This document shows, one piece after another, positions 26,059 to 38,058 of a stretch of 64,000 bases of DNA; the first letter of the stretch is position 1, and each line of letters begins with the position of its first letter. Origin of the DNA: Alteromonadales bacterium alter-6D02 (GTDB lineage: Bacteria > Pseudomonadota > Gammaproteobacteria > Enterobacterales > Psychrobiaceae); contig PIZK01000001.1 of assembly GCA_002835545.1 (NCBI GenBank), positions 62,001-126,000 on the forward strand, written 5' to 3'. Under the pieces are notes generated by a model. It was given only the letters and a program-made list of their open reading frames with translations, was not told where the DNA came from and made no database searches. A program made the position numbers and the translations under genes.

Positions 26059-27915
26059 TTAGACTTTATAAGCATTGACTAAAGTAGCCAACTGCTCCGA
26101 TAACACCTCGAGTTCATCACTTATCTCTGATGCCTGTTTAGCGGCTATAGTTGTATTTGAAGCTAAAGCGCCAATGTCGTTGGTGCTTTGTGAAATCGTT
26201 ATTGCTGCTTCTTTTTGTTGTTGTGCTGCGACTGCTATGTGGTCATTCTTATCACTAATTGAGTCGATACTATTATTTATTTCGGTTAATGAGCGTGACG
26301 ATTGCTCGATAGCATCTGTAGTTTTGTGCATGTTCGAACTGCTTTGTTCCATGACCAAAACGGAGTCATTAACGCCGGAAACAATTTTCTCAACAACTTC
26401 TTGTATTTCTAATGTTGATTCTTGCGTTCTTACCGATAAGTTTCTAACTTCATCGGCGACAACCGCAAAGCCACGACCCGCTTCTCCTGCGCGCGCTGCT
26501 TCAATGGCCGCATTAAGTGCTAGCAAGTTAGTCTGGTCCGTGATCGCTCGAATAACGTCAATCATGGAACTGATTTTTTGACTATCAACTTCCAGTTGCT
26601 TAATAACATCCGTTGCTCGTTCAATGTCTGATGATAGGTCGTGAATGATTGCACCTGTAGAGTCTGTTTGATATTTCCCGGTATGGGCAATATCTTGTGT
26701 GCTTTTCGCGTTTGCAGACACTTGCTCAACATCATCATTGACAGCACTAATTGAGCTGGCCATTTCCTCTACTGAGCTGGCGACGATATGTATGGCATCT
26801 AGCTGTGATTGACTGTTTTGTTCAGTGCATTTTGATAGCTGATTACTTTCTAATGCTGCTGTTTGTAGTTGATTTGTCACCTCAGTGACTTTAGTAAAGG
26901 ATAAGCGTAGTTTTTCAACAAACGCATTAAACGAACGCGAGATGTCACTTAATTCGTCTTGACCTCGTTCGTCCAGTTTTACCGTTAAATCTCCTTCACC
27001 AGTGGCGATATTTTTCATGCGTCGGTTAATGCGTGATAAACGAAAACTAATATCGCGACTAACGAAAAATAGTGCGCCGAGCGTAAAAATAATAATCGCA
27101 ACGGTGGAGATAACAGTGGTTGTTTTAATTTTTGTTTCGTAACTATCAATAATCGTCACGATCTCATCGCTGACTTGCTCGAGGATGATTTCTGATTGAT
27201 GAATCGATTGACGAAGCTGACCATAGATGCCTTGTTCGTGTGTGAGTCCGAACTCTTGAAGAGCAACGACAATAGCTTTAAAACTTTGTTGGTAGTTTGT
27301 GACTGCTTGTTGCAGCTCAGGATTAGGTGTGGTTAATAAAATTGAACTGATGTTGTCTGACACTTGTTCAAAGTTTGTAACATATTTTAAATCGAGGCGA
27401 AGAAAAAAGTCTTTCTCGTGACGGCGCAGCTGTAGCAAGTAATATGAGAGCTCACTGGATTTATTATGTTTAGTGTATGACTCCGCTTGATGAGCAGCGG
27501 CTCTAAGTTTGCCAACAATACCACTGTCTTTATCTAAACCTATCTTTTGCATGATTTGGGACATTTGACCAAACTCAACAGCATAACTACCTATAATTTT
27601 TTTAAACTTGGATAGCTCGGCTCTAGAGTCGATATCATTTTCCAATAAAACATGCTCCAGTGAGGCTAGCAATTGATTTAGCCTGTTCATGCTTGCGTCA
27701 AAGTCTTTGGTATATTTTAAGTCTTTTCTGGCTAGAAAGTCTTTTTCGTATTTACGCAGTTTTAATTCTTCAATTTGAATTTGAGATACTAAATCACGGC
27801 TATGTTTTAGCGAAATGATTTTGTTTGTCGATAAATATGAAGAAAGCGATAGCAATACAAGAGACAAAGAAATTATTAAGGACAGGGCAAGTAGCTTTAC
27901 TTTTATTTTCATCAC
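26059..27915 (-). CDS. Methyl-accepting chemotaxis protein with HBM sensor domain
   Basis: 618 residues. A membrane segment at 8-26 ([19 protein letters not shown]) and one near 266-286 enclose a periplasmic four-helix-type HBM domain. Its two modules each carry the hallmark: [16 protein letters not shown] and [16 protein letters not shown], the second about 110 residues after the first. HBM receptors bind organic acids or similar ligands. A HAMP domain ([19 protein letters not shown]) and the long signalling coiled coil follow, with the hairpin tip [19 protein letters not shown] and [17 protein letters not shown]. It relays to CheA/CheW. No CheR/CheB pentapeptide is obvious at the end (KV). 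The start may be either of two consecutive ATGs (27915 or 27912). Confidence 0.93.
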   Translation of the reverse strand: MMKIKVKLLALSLIISLSLVLLSLSSYLSTNKIISLKHSRDLVSQIQIEELKLRKYEKDFLARKDLKYTKDFDASMNRLNQLLASLEHVLLENDIDSRAELSKFKKIIGSYAVEFGQMSQIMQKIGLDKDSGIVGKLRAAAHQAESYTKHNKSSELSYYLLQLRRHEKDFFLRLDLKYVTNFEQVSDNISSILLTTPNPELQQAVTNYQQSFKAIVVALQEFGLTHEQGIYGQLRQSIHQSEIILEQVSDEIVTIIDSYETKIKTTTVISTVAIIIFTLGALFFVSRDISFRLSRINRRMKNIATGEGDLTVKLDERGQDELSDISRSFNAFVEKLRLSFTKVTEVTNQLQTAALESNQLSKCTEQNSQSQLDAIHIVASSVEEMASSISAVNDDVEQVSANAKSTQDIAHTGKYQTDSTGAIIHDLSSDIERATDVIKQLEVDSQKISSMIDVIRAITDQTNLLALNAAIEAARAGEAGRGFAVVADEVRNLSVRTQESTLEIQEVVEKIVSGVNDSVLVMEQSSSNMHKTTDAIEQSSRSLTEINNSIDSISDKNDHIAVAAQQQKEAAITISQSTNDIGALASNTTIAAKQASEISDELEVLSEQLATLVNAYKV

Positions 27916-28012
27916 TCTATTCCATTAGAAACACTGGTTAATTATCTAGATTATCATGTGAATTTTTTTGTTCAATGAGGATTTCGTTTCAAGATGTAAC
28001 AAAAATGAAATA

Positions 28013-30040
28013 TTAACCGGGGTTTCTGGGGCTAAACAAGATAACGCTGTCATTATGTGATGTTTTTTCTAGCAAATTAGTAAATAATGGTAGTTGTACA
28101 AATTCGTGAATAGTGACTGGTCGACTATAGAAAAAACCCTGAGCAAGCAGATCTGGGTATTGAGCCATTACTTGTTGGTGATGTTTACTTTCTATTCCTT
28201 CTACGATGACATGTAAACCTAATTTGTTTGCCATCGCGATAGTGGCTTCAACGACAATTTGGCTCTTATCAATATTGGTAATGAACGAGCGATCAATTTT
28301 AATCGTATTAATTGGCAGCTCATGGATATAGGCAAGTGAAGAATAACCAGTGCCAAAATCATCAATACATAACTTTACACCATGCTGGCAAATGGCTCGT
28401 AATCGCTTGACTATTTGGTGAATATTAAGCATGAATATAGATTCAGTAAGCTCTAAGCTTAAATACTTTGCGTCTAACCCCGTTTCTTTTAGGGTGCGAC
28501 CTAGCATTTGGCTAAATTCATCGTTTAGCTGTGTTGCCGATACATTAACTGATAGCTTGAGTGGTTTTCCGGTTAGTTGTTGCCATTGGACACACTGCTG
28601 ACAAGCCTTTTTTAAAATCCACTGACCAATCTCATTCATCGTTCCAGAGCGCTCAGCCTCTGGCACAAATTCGTGAGGGTTAACTGTACCAAGAATTGGA
28701 CTGTTCCAGCTTAATAATGCCTCCATTCCAACGAGCTCTCCTGACTCAATATCAACAATAGGTTGATAAAGAGGGGTTAGTTGGTCATTGTTGATGGCAT
28801 TTCTTAACCCTTGTTGAATAGCACTTTTTCGCTGAATTTCAATACTCATGGGTTCTATAAACTTTGCATATCCCGTTGAACCTTGCTCTTTTGCTTTATG
28901 CATTGCCGTATCGGCGTACATGATGAGTGATTCAACTTTGACTGCGTCATAGGGAAAGGTTGCAGCTCCAATACTGGTTGTAATTTGAATACTGTCGAGA
29001 CATTTTATCGGCGTTGCAACCAGTTGAGCTATTTCGCTACTGACTTTATCGACTGAAGGTGACGTTTCAGTGATTGGAGTGATAACAATAAATTCATCCC
29101 CACCAAAACGGCAAATTGTATAATCTGGCGATAAGTCTTCAAGCAGTCGCTGGCTAATTACTTGCAGAGCTTTATCGCCTGCCACATGGCCAAGGTGATT
29201 ATTAATAAATTTAAAACCATCTAAATCGAGTAAAAACAATCTAAATGCCAATTGCTCTTTACAATATTCATCCATGAAGTCCTTCAAGCCGTTACGGTTT
29301 AAGAGACCAGTGAGTTGATCATGAAAAGCTAAGTGCTTATAAGTGTTTTCACGTGTCTTGTGCTTAGTAATATCTTCTTGCGTCACTAAGTAGTGTGTGT
29401 CCGAATGTATCCATTTGACAATAAAATTAAACCAGCATATTCGCCCATTAACGATGACTTGACGTTCAACCTCAAGCACATTGGTATCATGCATTAACTC
29501 GGCAAGCTCGTTAAGCGGCATTTCGAGCAATTCAGCTAAGTCTACTTCCTCACTTTGATAGGTGGTAGTGAATTTTAAGTTTCCACTAAGAAATTGCCCG
29601 TGTTGGTCGAACAAGGAAGTGATGGTGTTCCCTTTTGCCACAAAGGAGGTGTCTCGTTCAGTGTCTTCTCTGGAGATGACAGACTCACAGAGTAATAAAT
29701 TACGATGTAGAGTTGATGAGATATTACTAAAACGAATATAAACCTGTTTAGGTTGGTTATTCGGGTAAAGTGTCCACCACATTGCACTATGTTTTAGACG
29801 ACTTTCTTTGGCTAGCTGTTGGAGTTGGTGATCGGTTGCTTTAGTTATATCGTGAGAGAGATCACGCTGACAGAGTTCATTGACACTTCGTGCATTCCAC
29901 AGGGATAACGCACTTTGATTAGCCCAACAGACACGATAGTTTTCGACATCATATAGCCACATTGGCGTGACAATTAAGTCAAATAAAGACAGATCGTTGG
30001 GGATTAAATTGTTTGGTAAACTCACGTCACTAACATCCAT
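28013..30040 (-). CDS. PAS-GGDEF-EAL protein (c-di-GMP turnover)
   Basis: 675 residues. The N-terminus holds a PAS-like domain (LFDLIVTPMWLYDVENYRV, then ANQSALSLWNARS, about 15-70) and a second PAS-like segment (about 135-225), with no membrane helix, so it is cytoplasmic. GGDEF: HDQLTGLLNRNGL, DLDGFKFINNHLGH and intact RFGGDEF (313-317). The four residues five before it are SPDY, so there is no RxxD inhibitory site. EAL: MEALLSW (EAL 440-442), SLELTESIF, CIDDFGTGYSSLAY and IKIDRSFI, all the metal and base residues for phosphodiesterase activity. Either activity is possible; net output is undecided. It sits between the chemoreceptor and leucine dehydrogenase genes, both on the same strand. 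Confidence 0.92.
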   Translation of the reverse strand: MDVSDVSLPNNLIPNDLSLFDLIVTPMWLYDVENYRVCWANQSALSLWNARSVNELCQRDLSHDITKATDHQLQQLAKESRLKHSAMWWTLYPNNQPKQVYIRFSNISSTLHRNLLLCESVISREDTERDTSFVAKGNTITSLFDQHGQFLSGNLKFTTTYQSEEVDLAELLEMPLNELAELMHDTNVLEVERQVIVNGRICWFNFIVKWIHSDTHYLVTQEDITKHKTRENTYKHLAFHDQLTGLLNRNGLKDFMDEYCKEQLAFRLFLLDLDGFKFINNHLGHVAGDKALQVISQRLLEDLSPDYTICRFGGDEFIVITPITETSPSVDKVSSEIAQLVATPIKCLDSIQITTSIGAATFPYDAVKVESLIMYADTAMHKAKEQGSTGYAKFIEPMSIEIQRKSAIQQGLRNAINNDQLTPLYQPIVDIESGELVGMEALLSWNSPILGTVNPHEFVPEAERSGTMNEIGQWILKKACQQCVQWQQLTGKPLKLSVNVSATQLNDEFSQMLGRTLKETGLDAKYLSLELTESIFMLNIHQIVKRLRAICQHGVKLCIDDFGTGYSSLAYIHELPINTIKIDRSFITNIDKSQIVVEATIAMANKLGLHVIVEGIESKHHQQVMAQYPDLLAQGFFYSRPVTIHEFVQLPLFTNLLEKTSHNDSVILFSPRNPG

Positions 30041-30106
30041 ATAGCAGATAAACCAAATTCCTAATTCATCTAACTATATGGTATTTTGTGAGATGTTTCA
30101 AATATC

Positions 30107-31150
30107 CTACTCGCGAGTTGCTTTTTTAGCATCAATAATAGAGCGAGCTAATTGGTCTGCAACAGTTGCTGTTTGTACATTCTGCGAATCAGCTTGTTTA
30201 AAGATATTTAATAACGTTGTGTAAATTTGTTCAACCTTCTCCGTTGATTTCTTAGCACAATAATCATTCTCAAAAGAAACGTTGATGATGCCGCCGGCGT
30301 TTATTACATAATCAGGGGCATATAAAATTCCCTTGTCACGTAACACATCACCGTGACGTGGTAATGCTAATTGGTTATTAGCACAACCAGCAATAATACT
30401 TGCTTTTAATTGTGTTATGGTTTGATCGTTTACAGTGGCTCCTAATGCACAAGGAGCATAAACATCGACGTCTTGGTGATAAATAGCATCGAGGTCAACA
30501 ATAACCGCATTGAATTCTTCTGCAACTTTAGCGAGAGCTTGCTGATTTAAATCGGTCACAATAAGTGTAGCGCCAGCTTGGTGAAGGTGCTTGCATAGGT
30601 GGTAACCAACATGGCCAAGCCCCTGAATCGCTACGCGAATGCCTTGCAAACTGTCTTTTCCTAATTGGTGTTTTACCGCTGCTTTGATGCCTAAGAATGT
30701 TCCAAGAGCAGTGAAAGGAGATGGATCGCCACTTTTACCTTCTAGACCCGCCATATAAGGCGTTTCTTCATGTGCATACATTATATCTTGCGTATTAATA
30801 CCCACATCTTCAGCACTATAATAACGACCACCTAGCGAATGAATTGCACGACCGAACGAGCGAAATAACGCTGGTGTCTTGTCACGGCGGGCGTCACCAA
30901 TGATAACAGATTTACCACCACCCATGGCTAGCCCTGCAACAGCATTCTTGTATGTCATGCCACGAGAAAGGCGTAATACATCGGTTATCGCTTCATCATC
31001 CGAGGCATAATTCCACATACGGCAACCGCCTACAGCAGGGCCCAGTGTTGTGTCATGAATCGCAACAATTGACTTGAGGCCAGTTTGTTCATCGGTAAAA
31101 AATGTAACTTGTTCGTGGTTATCGAAATCGGCTAGTTCAAAAAACGCCAT
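30107..31150 (-). CDS. Leucine/valine dehydrogenase (Glu/Leu/Phe/Val dehydrogenase family)
   Basis: 347 residues, typical for leucine dehydrogenase. GGCRMWNY, then TYKNAVAGLAMGGGKSVIIGD, place the substrate-binding Lys68 and catalytic Lys80 as in the family. The SAEDVGINTQDIMYAHEETPY block carries the catalytic aspartate. The Rossmann domain begins VAIQGLGHVGYHLC with an aspartate in VTDLNQQ, favouring NAD+. It reversibly deaminates branched-chain amino acids to 2-oxo acids, the first step of their use as carbon and nitrogen. It starts with AAGGAGTGTTAAATG. The Lrp gene at 45.7 kb could be its regulator, but no site is provable here. Confidence 0.9.
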   Translation of the reverse strand: MAFFELADFDNHEQVTFFTDEQTGLKSIVAIHDTTLGPAVGGCRMWNYASDDEAITDVLRLSRGMTYKNAVAGLAMGGGKSVIIGDARRDKTPALFRSFGRAIHSLGGRYYSAEDVGINTQDIMYAHEETPYMAGLEGKSGDPSPFTALGTFLGIKAAVKHQLGKDSLQGIRVAIQGLGHVGYHLCKHLHQAGATLIVTDLNQQALAKVAEEFNAVIVDLDAIYHQDVDVYAPCALGATVNDQTITQLKASIIAGCANNQLALPRHGDVLRDKGILYAPDYVINAGGIINVSFENDYCAKKSTEKVEQIYTTLLNIFKQADSQNVQTATVADQLARSIIDAKKATRE

Positions 31151-31310
31151 TTAACACTCCTTCGGTGCAGCTTTTATTATTATTTTTGGCTGAAACCAGT
31201 TTATAGACCAAACCCAATTCCGCGTATTTTTTTTCGCATTTTCACGAGTTAAATAAGTGTAATTGGTATATTTTTTCTGAACGATACCACTAGAAAAAAA
31301 ATCAAGCTAC

Positions 31311-31340
31311 AAAAAAACGGCAAAAAACTTTTGTGCCGTT
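31311..31340 (-). terminator. Rho-independent terminator of the roxA-GNAT operon
   Basis: Stem AACGGCA/TGCCGTT (31316-31322, 31334-31340) followed on the minus strand by seven T, about 35 bp after the GNAT stop. Confidence 0.75.
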
Positions 31341-31375
31341 GTAAAGATATATTGATAGCAGGAGAGAATGTTGCT

Positions 31376-31816
31376 TTAAAAGCGGACTTGGTTGATGTGG
31401 CAGCTTGCATGACGACGAGGAATGCCTGCTTTCATAAAAACTTGACCTTGAGGTTCAAAACCAAAACGAGTGTAAAATTCAAGGGTTTCTAATTTGGCAG
31501 AAAGAGTAATGGTTTCTAAATCATTACCTCTTGCTAGTTTAACGAGATTCTTTAACACTAAGGCACCAACGCCTTGCCCTCGGTAACCGGGGAGAACACA
31601 GATACGGCTAATGACACCCGTTGTCGTAATCCGGCCACAAGCAACAGGTTGCTCACCATCGGTGATCAAAATATGTTGTGATTGAGGATCTTTAACATCA
31701 AATTCTGTGCTACGCGGTGTGCGCATTTCCATGACATTAACTTTATCACGCAAAAATTCGAGTTGATGTTGGTGTTGCTGCCATGTGGCAGCAACTGCAT
31801 GTAATGTACTGTTCAA
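31376..31816 (-). CDS. GNAT family N-acetyltransferase, TTG start
   Basis: 146 residues starting with TTG at 31816 (NSTLHAVAATWQQH). AGGAG lies five bases before it, inside the end of roxA, whose stop codon is only 2 bp away. A longer in-frame ORF to 31894 would run 26 codons through roxA and lacks such a site, so I reject it. The core shows strand 4 ISRICVLPGYRGQGVGALVLKNLV with the acetyl-CoA-binding R-G-x-G-x-G loop, then ITLSAKLETLEFYTRFGFEPQGQVF, the usual alpha4-beta7 end of the ElaA/YjgM-type branch. It acetylates a small molecule or protein of unknown identity. Translationally coupled to roxA. Confidence 0.88.
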   Translation of the reverse strand: MNSTLHAVAATWQQHQHQLEFLRDKVNVMEMRTPRSTEFDVKDPQSQHILITDGEQPVACGRITTTGVISRICVLPGYRGQGVGALVLKNLVKLARGNDLETITLSAKLETLEFYTRFGFEPQGQVFMKAGIPRRHASCHINQVRF

Positions 31817-31818
31817 TG

Positions 31819-32967
31819 TTACTCCTGAAAATACCAGTACCCTGCATTTATTAAATCGACTAGCAACTGGCAAAACGATTGTTCGTGTAGCCATGGTGCG
31901 AGCTGTTCATATGATAATTCAGTATTATCAGCTAATAACGTTAATGCAGAGTGAAGCTCTCTTTGAAGAGTAAATTTTTCTCCATTAATGTAAATACTAC
32001 CTATGGCTACATCAGAATCAAAATATAGACACCTTAAGCCGCCTAATCTAATGAGAACATCTTGTTGGTTCAGTATTTCGTTAAACTCTTCAAGGCTAAT
32101 TGTTTCTTGTTCTGGGTCGATTGCTAAGTCATGCTTTGCCTGCGATAAATGTTGACCAAAGAAGTCAGTTAATTGGTCTTTATCTTCGAGCATTTCATGT
32201 AAGGCTGAAGTTAACTTATTTACATCACAATCGGCGATTAAGCCCGGCGTTGTTGTGATTTGACGCTCTGGATCAACGACCATCTCTTTACCTTGTTGAT
32301 TATCAATCAGGTAATCAGCGAAATGACTAAATAGGTTGGCTTTTGCCGTGGTACGAAAGCCCACTGAATAACTCATTGAGGGCTCAACGGCAACCCCTTG
32401 GTGTGGGAACCCCGGTGGGATATATAAGATATCTCCTGGCAATAATTCAGCATCTATAATTGGGCTGAATCGTTCAACATGGAGCAGGGCAGAATGCGCA
32501 ACAACTTCTTTTAATTCAGTATTACTACCGACTTGCCAATGACGCTTACCACTACCTTGGATGATAAAGACGTCGTAGTTGTCAACGTGAGGGCCTACAC
32601 CACCACCGGGCGTGGCAAAACTTACCATCACATCGTCGATGCGCCAGTTGGGTAAAAAGCGAAATGGACGGATAAGTTCAGCGACTTGCTCGTCCCAATG
32701 ATCTACGCCTTGGATTAATAATGACCAATCTTTATCGCCGAGGTGGCTATAATCTTCAAAAGGTCCATGTTCTGCTTGCCATTCGCCGTCCTCTTGCCAA
32801 ACCAGACGGGACTCTATTTGCTCTTCCATGGCTAAACCCGCAAATTCATCTGGTGAAATAGGGTCGTCAAAATCACTAAGACCTTGCCTAATTAATAGCG
32901 GCTTCTTTTGCCAGTATTCATCCAAAAAATGTTGCGGGGTTAGGTCGTTTAAATTAATGCTATACAT
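31819..32967 (-). CDS. roxA: Ribosomal oxygenase RoxA (YcfD), 50S protein uL16 arginine hydroxylase
   Basis: 382 residues from ATG 32967 (MYSINLNDLTPQHFL); E. coli YcfD has 373. An in-frame ATG at 32991 lies inside the purB terminator stem and is rejected. The JmjC-type double-stranded beta-helix holds FATPGGGVGPHVDNYDVFIIQ, with the HxD iron ligands, and later FPHQGVAVEPSMSYSVGFRT with the distal histidine; the GKRHW stretch between them fits the 2-oxoglutarate side. The C-terminal winged-helix-like part (to WYFQE) serves dimerisation. It hydroxylates a conserved arginine of ribosomal protein uL16 using O2, Fe(II) and 2-oxoglutarate. First gene of a two-gene unit with the GNAT gene. Confidence 0.93.
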   Translation of the reverse strand: MYSINLNDLTPQHFLDEYWQKKPLLIRQGLSDFDDPISPDEFAGLAMEEQIESRLVWQEDGEWQAEHGPFEDYSHLGDKDWSLLIQGVDHWDEQVAELIRPFRFLPNWRIDDVMVSFATPGGGVGPHVDNYDVFIIQGSGKRHWQVGSNTELKEVVAHSALLHVERFSPIIDAELLPGDILYIPPGFPHQGVAVEPSMSYSVGFRTTAKANLFSHFADYLIDNQQGKEMVVDPERQITTTPGLIADCDVNKLTSALHEMLEDKDQLTDFFGQHLSQAKHDLAIDPEQETISLEEFNEILNQQDVLIRLGGLRCLYFDSDVAIGSIYINGEKFTLQRELHSALTLLADNTELSYEQLAPWLHEQSFCQLLVDLINAGYWYFQE

Positions 32968-32980
32968 AAGCTCACTTAAT

Positions 32981-33017
32981 AAAAAAGGCAATGATAATCT
33001 AATATTATCATTGCCTT
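32981..33017 (-). terminator. Rho-independent terminator of purB
   Basis: Perfect 12-bp stem GGCAATGATAAT/ATTATCATTGCC (32987-32998, 33004-33015) followed by six T on the minus strand, 14 bp before the roxA start. Read-through could feed roxA. Confidence 0.88.
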
Positions 33018-33069
33018 GGAGACAAGAAATTGCGCTAGTTCAAACTAGTACAATAATTGTTGAATCGAA

Positions 33070-35090
<2,021 letters not shown>

Positions 35091-35095
35091 AATAA

Positions 35096-36199
35096 TTAAT
35101 CTCGAATGACTTGGTCGATGATTGCGCCGCCAAGGCAGACTTCACCTTGATAGAACACTGCAGATTGCCCCGGCGTTACAGAGCTCTGTGGTTCGTCGAA
35201 AATAACTCGAACTTGGTCAGGGCCAGCAGGGTAAAGAGTACAAGGGATATCAGTTTGTCGGTAACGAGTCTTGACCGTTAACTTGGTGATTTGTTGAGGC
35301 CCTTGACGATCCGTCCAGTGTAATTGACTGGCTAATAAGCCATTTGAAAATAGGCGAGGGTGGTCGCTGCCTTGCCCAACGATTAATACATTACGTTCGA
35401 GATCTTTATCTACTACATACCAAGGGGCTTCACCATGATTAGCTAGTCCACCAATTTGTAGGCCCTTACGTTGACCAAGGGTGTGATACATCAAACCGTC
35501 ATGTTTACCAATAACTTCACCTTCACAGCTCTCAATATTACCAGGCTGTGCAGGGAGGTATTTAGCAAGGAAGTCTTTAAACTTACGTTCACCGATAAAA
35601 CAAATACCGGTTGAGTCTTTCTTATTATGGGTAACTAAGCCTTGTTCTAACGCAATTTCACGGACTTCTGGTTTATCTAGCTCACCGACAGGAAATAACG
35701 TTTGAGCGACGTGCTCACTTCCTAATGTGTATAAGAAGTAGCTTTGGTCTTTGTTATTATCTAAACCGCGTAATAGCTGCCATTGGCCATCGACTTCACG
35801 GCGACGAACATAATGGCCTGTTGCAATATAGTCAGCACCTAAAGCTTCTGCAGCAAATTCTAAAAATGCTTTGAACTTAATTTCTTTGTTACAGATGATA
35901 TCAGGGTTAGGAGTTCGACCAGCTTTGTATTCTTCTAGGAAGTATTCAAAAACGTTGTCCCAATACTCTGCAGCAAAGTTAATACTGTGTAATTCGATAC
36001 CTAATTTTTCACATACCGCTTGCGCGTCGGCTAAGTCTTCTGAAGCTGAGCAATACTCGTCGGTGTCATCTTCTTCCCAATTCTTCATAAACAAGCCTTC
36101 GACTTGATAGCCTTGTTGCTTTAGAAGATATGCTGAAACGGATGAGTCAACACCGCCGGAAATTCCAACGATTACTTTTTTGCTTGCCTTGTCTGACAT
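35096..36199 (-). CDS. mnmA: tRNA 2-thiouridylase MnmA
   Basis: 367 residues, the usual length. N-terminal PP-loop [15 protein letters not shown] binds ATP for activation of uridine 34. The two catalytic cysteines are in [15 protein letters not shown] and [12 protein letters not shown]. The C-terminal RNA-binding part contains [13 protein letters not shown] and the [17 protein letters not shown] beta-barrel. It forms s2U34 in tRNA-Lys, -Glu and -Gln with sulfur delivered through the TusDCB-TusE relay, which is encoded in the same window at 54.0-55.4 kb. First gene of mnmA-hflD-purB; the ATG follows AAGGTACACC. Confidence 0.97.
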   Translation of the reverse strand: MSDKASKKVIVGISGGVDSSVSAYLLKQQGYQVEGLFMKNWEEDDTDEYCSASEDLADAQAVCEKLGIELHSINFAAEYWDNVFEYFLEEYKAGRTPNPDIICNKEIKFKAFLEFAAEALGADYIATGHYVRRREVDGQWQLLRGLDNNKDQSYFLYTLGSEHVAQTLFPVGELDKPEVREIALEQGLVTHNKKDSTGICFIGERKFKDFLAKYLPAQPGNIESCEGEVIGKHDGLMYHTLGQRKGLQIGGLANHGEAPWYVVDKDLERNVLIVGQGSDHPRLFSNGLLASQLHWTDRQGPQQITKLTVKTRYRQTDIPCTLYPAGPDQVRVIFDEPQSSVTPGQSAVFYQGEVCLGGAIIDQVIRD

Positions 36200-36365
36200 G
36201 GTGTACCTTAATGCTAAACGTGATGTTCATCATGTTAATTGCTGTTACTGTTTAAAAGCTGTGACCAAGTTAACAGATGAATGGTATTTTTCGGGCGCAA
36301 AGTTTACCACAGTGTCGCAGTGAGTGGTAGTGATGTTTACTGGCTACAGGGCTGTTAAATTTAGA

Positions 36366-36833
36366 CTATTGTGTGACGTAGTATGATGAGAGCAGCGCTG
36401 CGGCTTGAACGGTTCCGTGGTTGAGGTAATCAGTGATTGATTGAATAACCAATGGACTGCGTAATGACGCTGTTTTTTGTTTAATTTGATCGAGCGTCAG
36501 CCAGTGTGCGGCGATAATATTTGGATCGTGGGGACGTAACTGTGGTGCAGCAGTTAAGGGTAAAGCGAAAGTAAAACGCACATATTGCTTATCGCCAACG
36601 AAATATTGGTAGATAGCAATCAATTCGGTTAACTCGGCTGATATTCCTGTTTCTTCGCGTAATTCCCGTTGCGCAGCTTCCGTGATGGTTTCATTAGCTT
36701 CAAGATGGCCTGCTGGTTGATTAAAAGTGATGACTGGCTCATTTCCAACGGCCCTTTCTTCAACCAATAGATATGTATCTTGATAGTTCACAACTGTCGC
36801 TACGGTTACAAAAGGTTGATAGCGATTTGTCAT
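36366..36833 (-). CDS. nudJ: Nudix hydrolase NudJ-like (pyrophosphatase)
   Basis: 155 residues (E. coli NudJ has 153). The Nudix box is complete (G-x5-E-x7-REL-x-EETGI: GHLEANETITEAAQ, RELREETGI), binding Mg2+ for hydrolysis of nucleoside di- and triphosphates or thiamine pyrophosphate. It also has FVTVATVVNYQDTYLLVEER at the N-terminus and FTFALPL near the middle, matching the NudJ branch. Only 2 bp separate it from rluE, upstream on the minus strand, so the two are translationally close. 166 bp of non-coding DNA separate it from mnmA. Confidence 0.92.
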   Translation of the reverse strand: MTNRYQPFVTVATVVNYQDTYLLVEERAVGNEPVITFNQPAGHLEANETITEAAQRELREETGISAELTELIAIYQYFVGDKQYVRFTFALPLTAAPQLRPHDPNIIAAHWLTLDQIKQKTASLRSPLVIQSITDYLNHGTVQAAALLSSYYVTQ

Positions 36834-36835
36834 GG

Positions 36836-37501
36836 TTAAACCCTCTCTTTAATTTTTCGCCACTCACCATTGGCTAGACCATCAAGTGTCCAGTTACCTA
36901 TACGATAACGAATCAATCGTAATGTAGGGTGGCCTATATGTGCTGTCATACGGCGAACCTGACGGTTTCGGCCTTCTGTGATAGTTATTTCAAGCCAACT
37001 AGTTGGAATGGCTTTTCGCTCCCTGATCGGGGGGACGCGCGGCCATATTTGGTTTGGCTCATCAATCAATTTTACTTGTGCAGGTAAAGTAACCCCATCT
37101 TTTAACACTACGCCTTGGCATAAATCCTGGATAGCCTTGTCTGTAGGAATTCCTTCTACTTGCGCCCAATACGTCTTAGCGGTCTTTTGTTTGGGTTGGG
37201 TTAGCCTAGCTTGGAGTTTTCCGTCATTGGTTAATAAAAGTAACCCTTCACTATCACGATCAAGGCGACCTGCAGCATAAACTTCTTTTTCACTAATGAA
37301 ATCAGCTAGAGTCTGGCGACCTTGATTATCGCTAAATTGACATAGTACATCGAACGGCTTGTTAAATAGTACTATTTTTTGTTCAGTGACGGCTGATGAA
37401 GGCTTGTGCTGTATCTTTTGTTTTTTTTTGGCGCTTTGCTGCTTTTTTGTGCTGTGACGTGCTGATAAAGAAAGTGTTTTTGTTCGACGTAATGAGGACA
37501 T
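36836..37501 (-). CDS. rluE: 23S rRNA pseudouridine synthase RluE
   Basis: 221 residues of the RsuA/RluE family without an S4 domain. The catalytic aspartate is in [19 protein letters not shown]; other blocks are [32 protein letters not shown]-like (here [14 protein letters not shown]), [28 protein letters not shown], in parts. It makes pseudouridine 2457 of 23S rRNA. The first ~40 residues are extremely Lys/Ser/Gln-rich ([15 protein letters not shown]), a basic extension that may aid RNA binding. Forms a two-gene unit with nudJ. Confidence 0.93.
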   Translation of the reverse strand: MSSLRRTKTLSLSARHSTKKQQSAKKKQKIQHKPSSAVTEQKIVLFNKPFDVLCQFSDNQGRQTLADFISEKEVYAAGRLDRDSEGLLLLTNDGKLQARLTQPKQKTAKTYWAQVEGIPTDKAIQDLCQGVVLKDGVTLPAQVKLIDEPNQIWPRVPPIRERKAIPTSWLEITITEGRNRQVRRMTAHIGHPTLRLIRYRIGNWTLDGLANGEWRKIKERV

Positions 37502-37582
37502 AAAGCGTAAGGTCAGTGGTTAGAGAATTAATGTACGATTATAACAACGATTAGAATGGTGGGGAAATAAGTTTTGGAATAA

Positions 37583-37608
37583 AAAACCGCAAGATGAATT
37601 GCGGTTTT
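37583..37608 (-). terminator. Rho-independent terminator of cspD
   Basis: 10-bp stem AAAACCGCAA/TTGCGGTTTT (37583-37592, 37599-37608), with a T run on the minus strand, 34 bp after the cspD stop. Confidence 0.8.
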
Positions 37609-37641
37609 ACAACATTGTTCTCTTAAATACTGAGATGGGCG

Positions 37642-37848
37642 TTAAATAACGGGGCTGATTTTCTCTGCGTGAGCACCTTTAGGGCCGCTCTGTAGTTCAT
37701 ACTGCACTTCTTGGCCAGCTTTTAGGGTACGATAACCTTCCATCTCTATCACTGAGTAATGAGCAAAAATATCTTCACCACCACTATCAGGGCAAATAAA
37801 ACCAAAACCTTTTGCGTTATTGAACCATTTTACTGTGCCTGTTGCCAT
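37642..37848 (-). CDS. cspD: Cold-shock-domain protein CspD
   Basis: 68 residues from ATG 37848, with AAGGGAA a few bases upstream. A longer in-frame ORF to 37989 is rejected because its added residues are hydrophobic nonsense and the cold-shock domain begins at once with MATGTVKWFNNAKGFGFI. RNP-1 (KGFGFI) and RNP-2 (DIFAHYSVI) single-strand-binding motifs are intact. CspD, unlike CspA, binds ssDNA and inhibits replication in stationary phase; the assignment to CspD rests on the divergent position next to clpS-clpA, a hallmark gammaproteobacterial arrangement, and on the EMEGYRTLKAGQEVQYEL stretch. Confidence 0.93.
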   Translation of the reverse strand: MATGTVKWFNNAKGFGFICPDSGGEDIFAHYSVIEMEGYRTLKAGQEVQYELQSGPKGAHAEKISPVI

Positions 37849-38058
37849 ATTCTGTATTCCCTTAACTAAATTATTATGAAGTTCCGTCTCAATCAAATAT
37901 ATATTAATATAATAACAAAGACAGATTGTCTCTTTACCAAGAATTAATAGTAAAATATTTAAACAATTTAAATAAACAGTCAAGAACAATTATTGCTAAT
38001 TTATATAAAAATTGTTCTTTCTGTCACACGACGAATAAATAGGGTCTAAAATTAAGAT

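Noticed and set aside
32968-32991. Eight-residue extension of roxA
   Set aside because: Its ATG lies in the purB terminator hairpin; ATG 32967 fits the family N-terminus.
37849-37989. N-terminal extension of cspD
   Set aside because: The added residues are AT-rich hydrophobic nonsense; the cold-shock domain begins at ATG 37848 behind a ribosome site.
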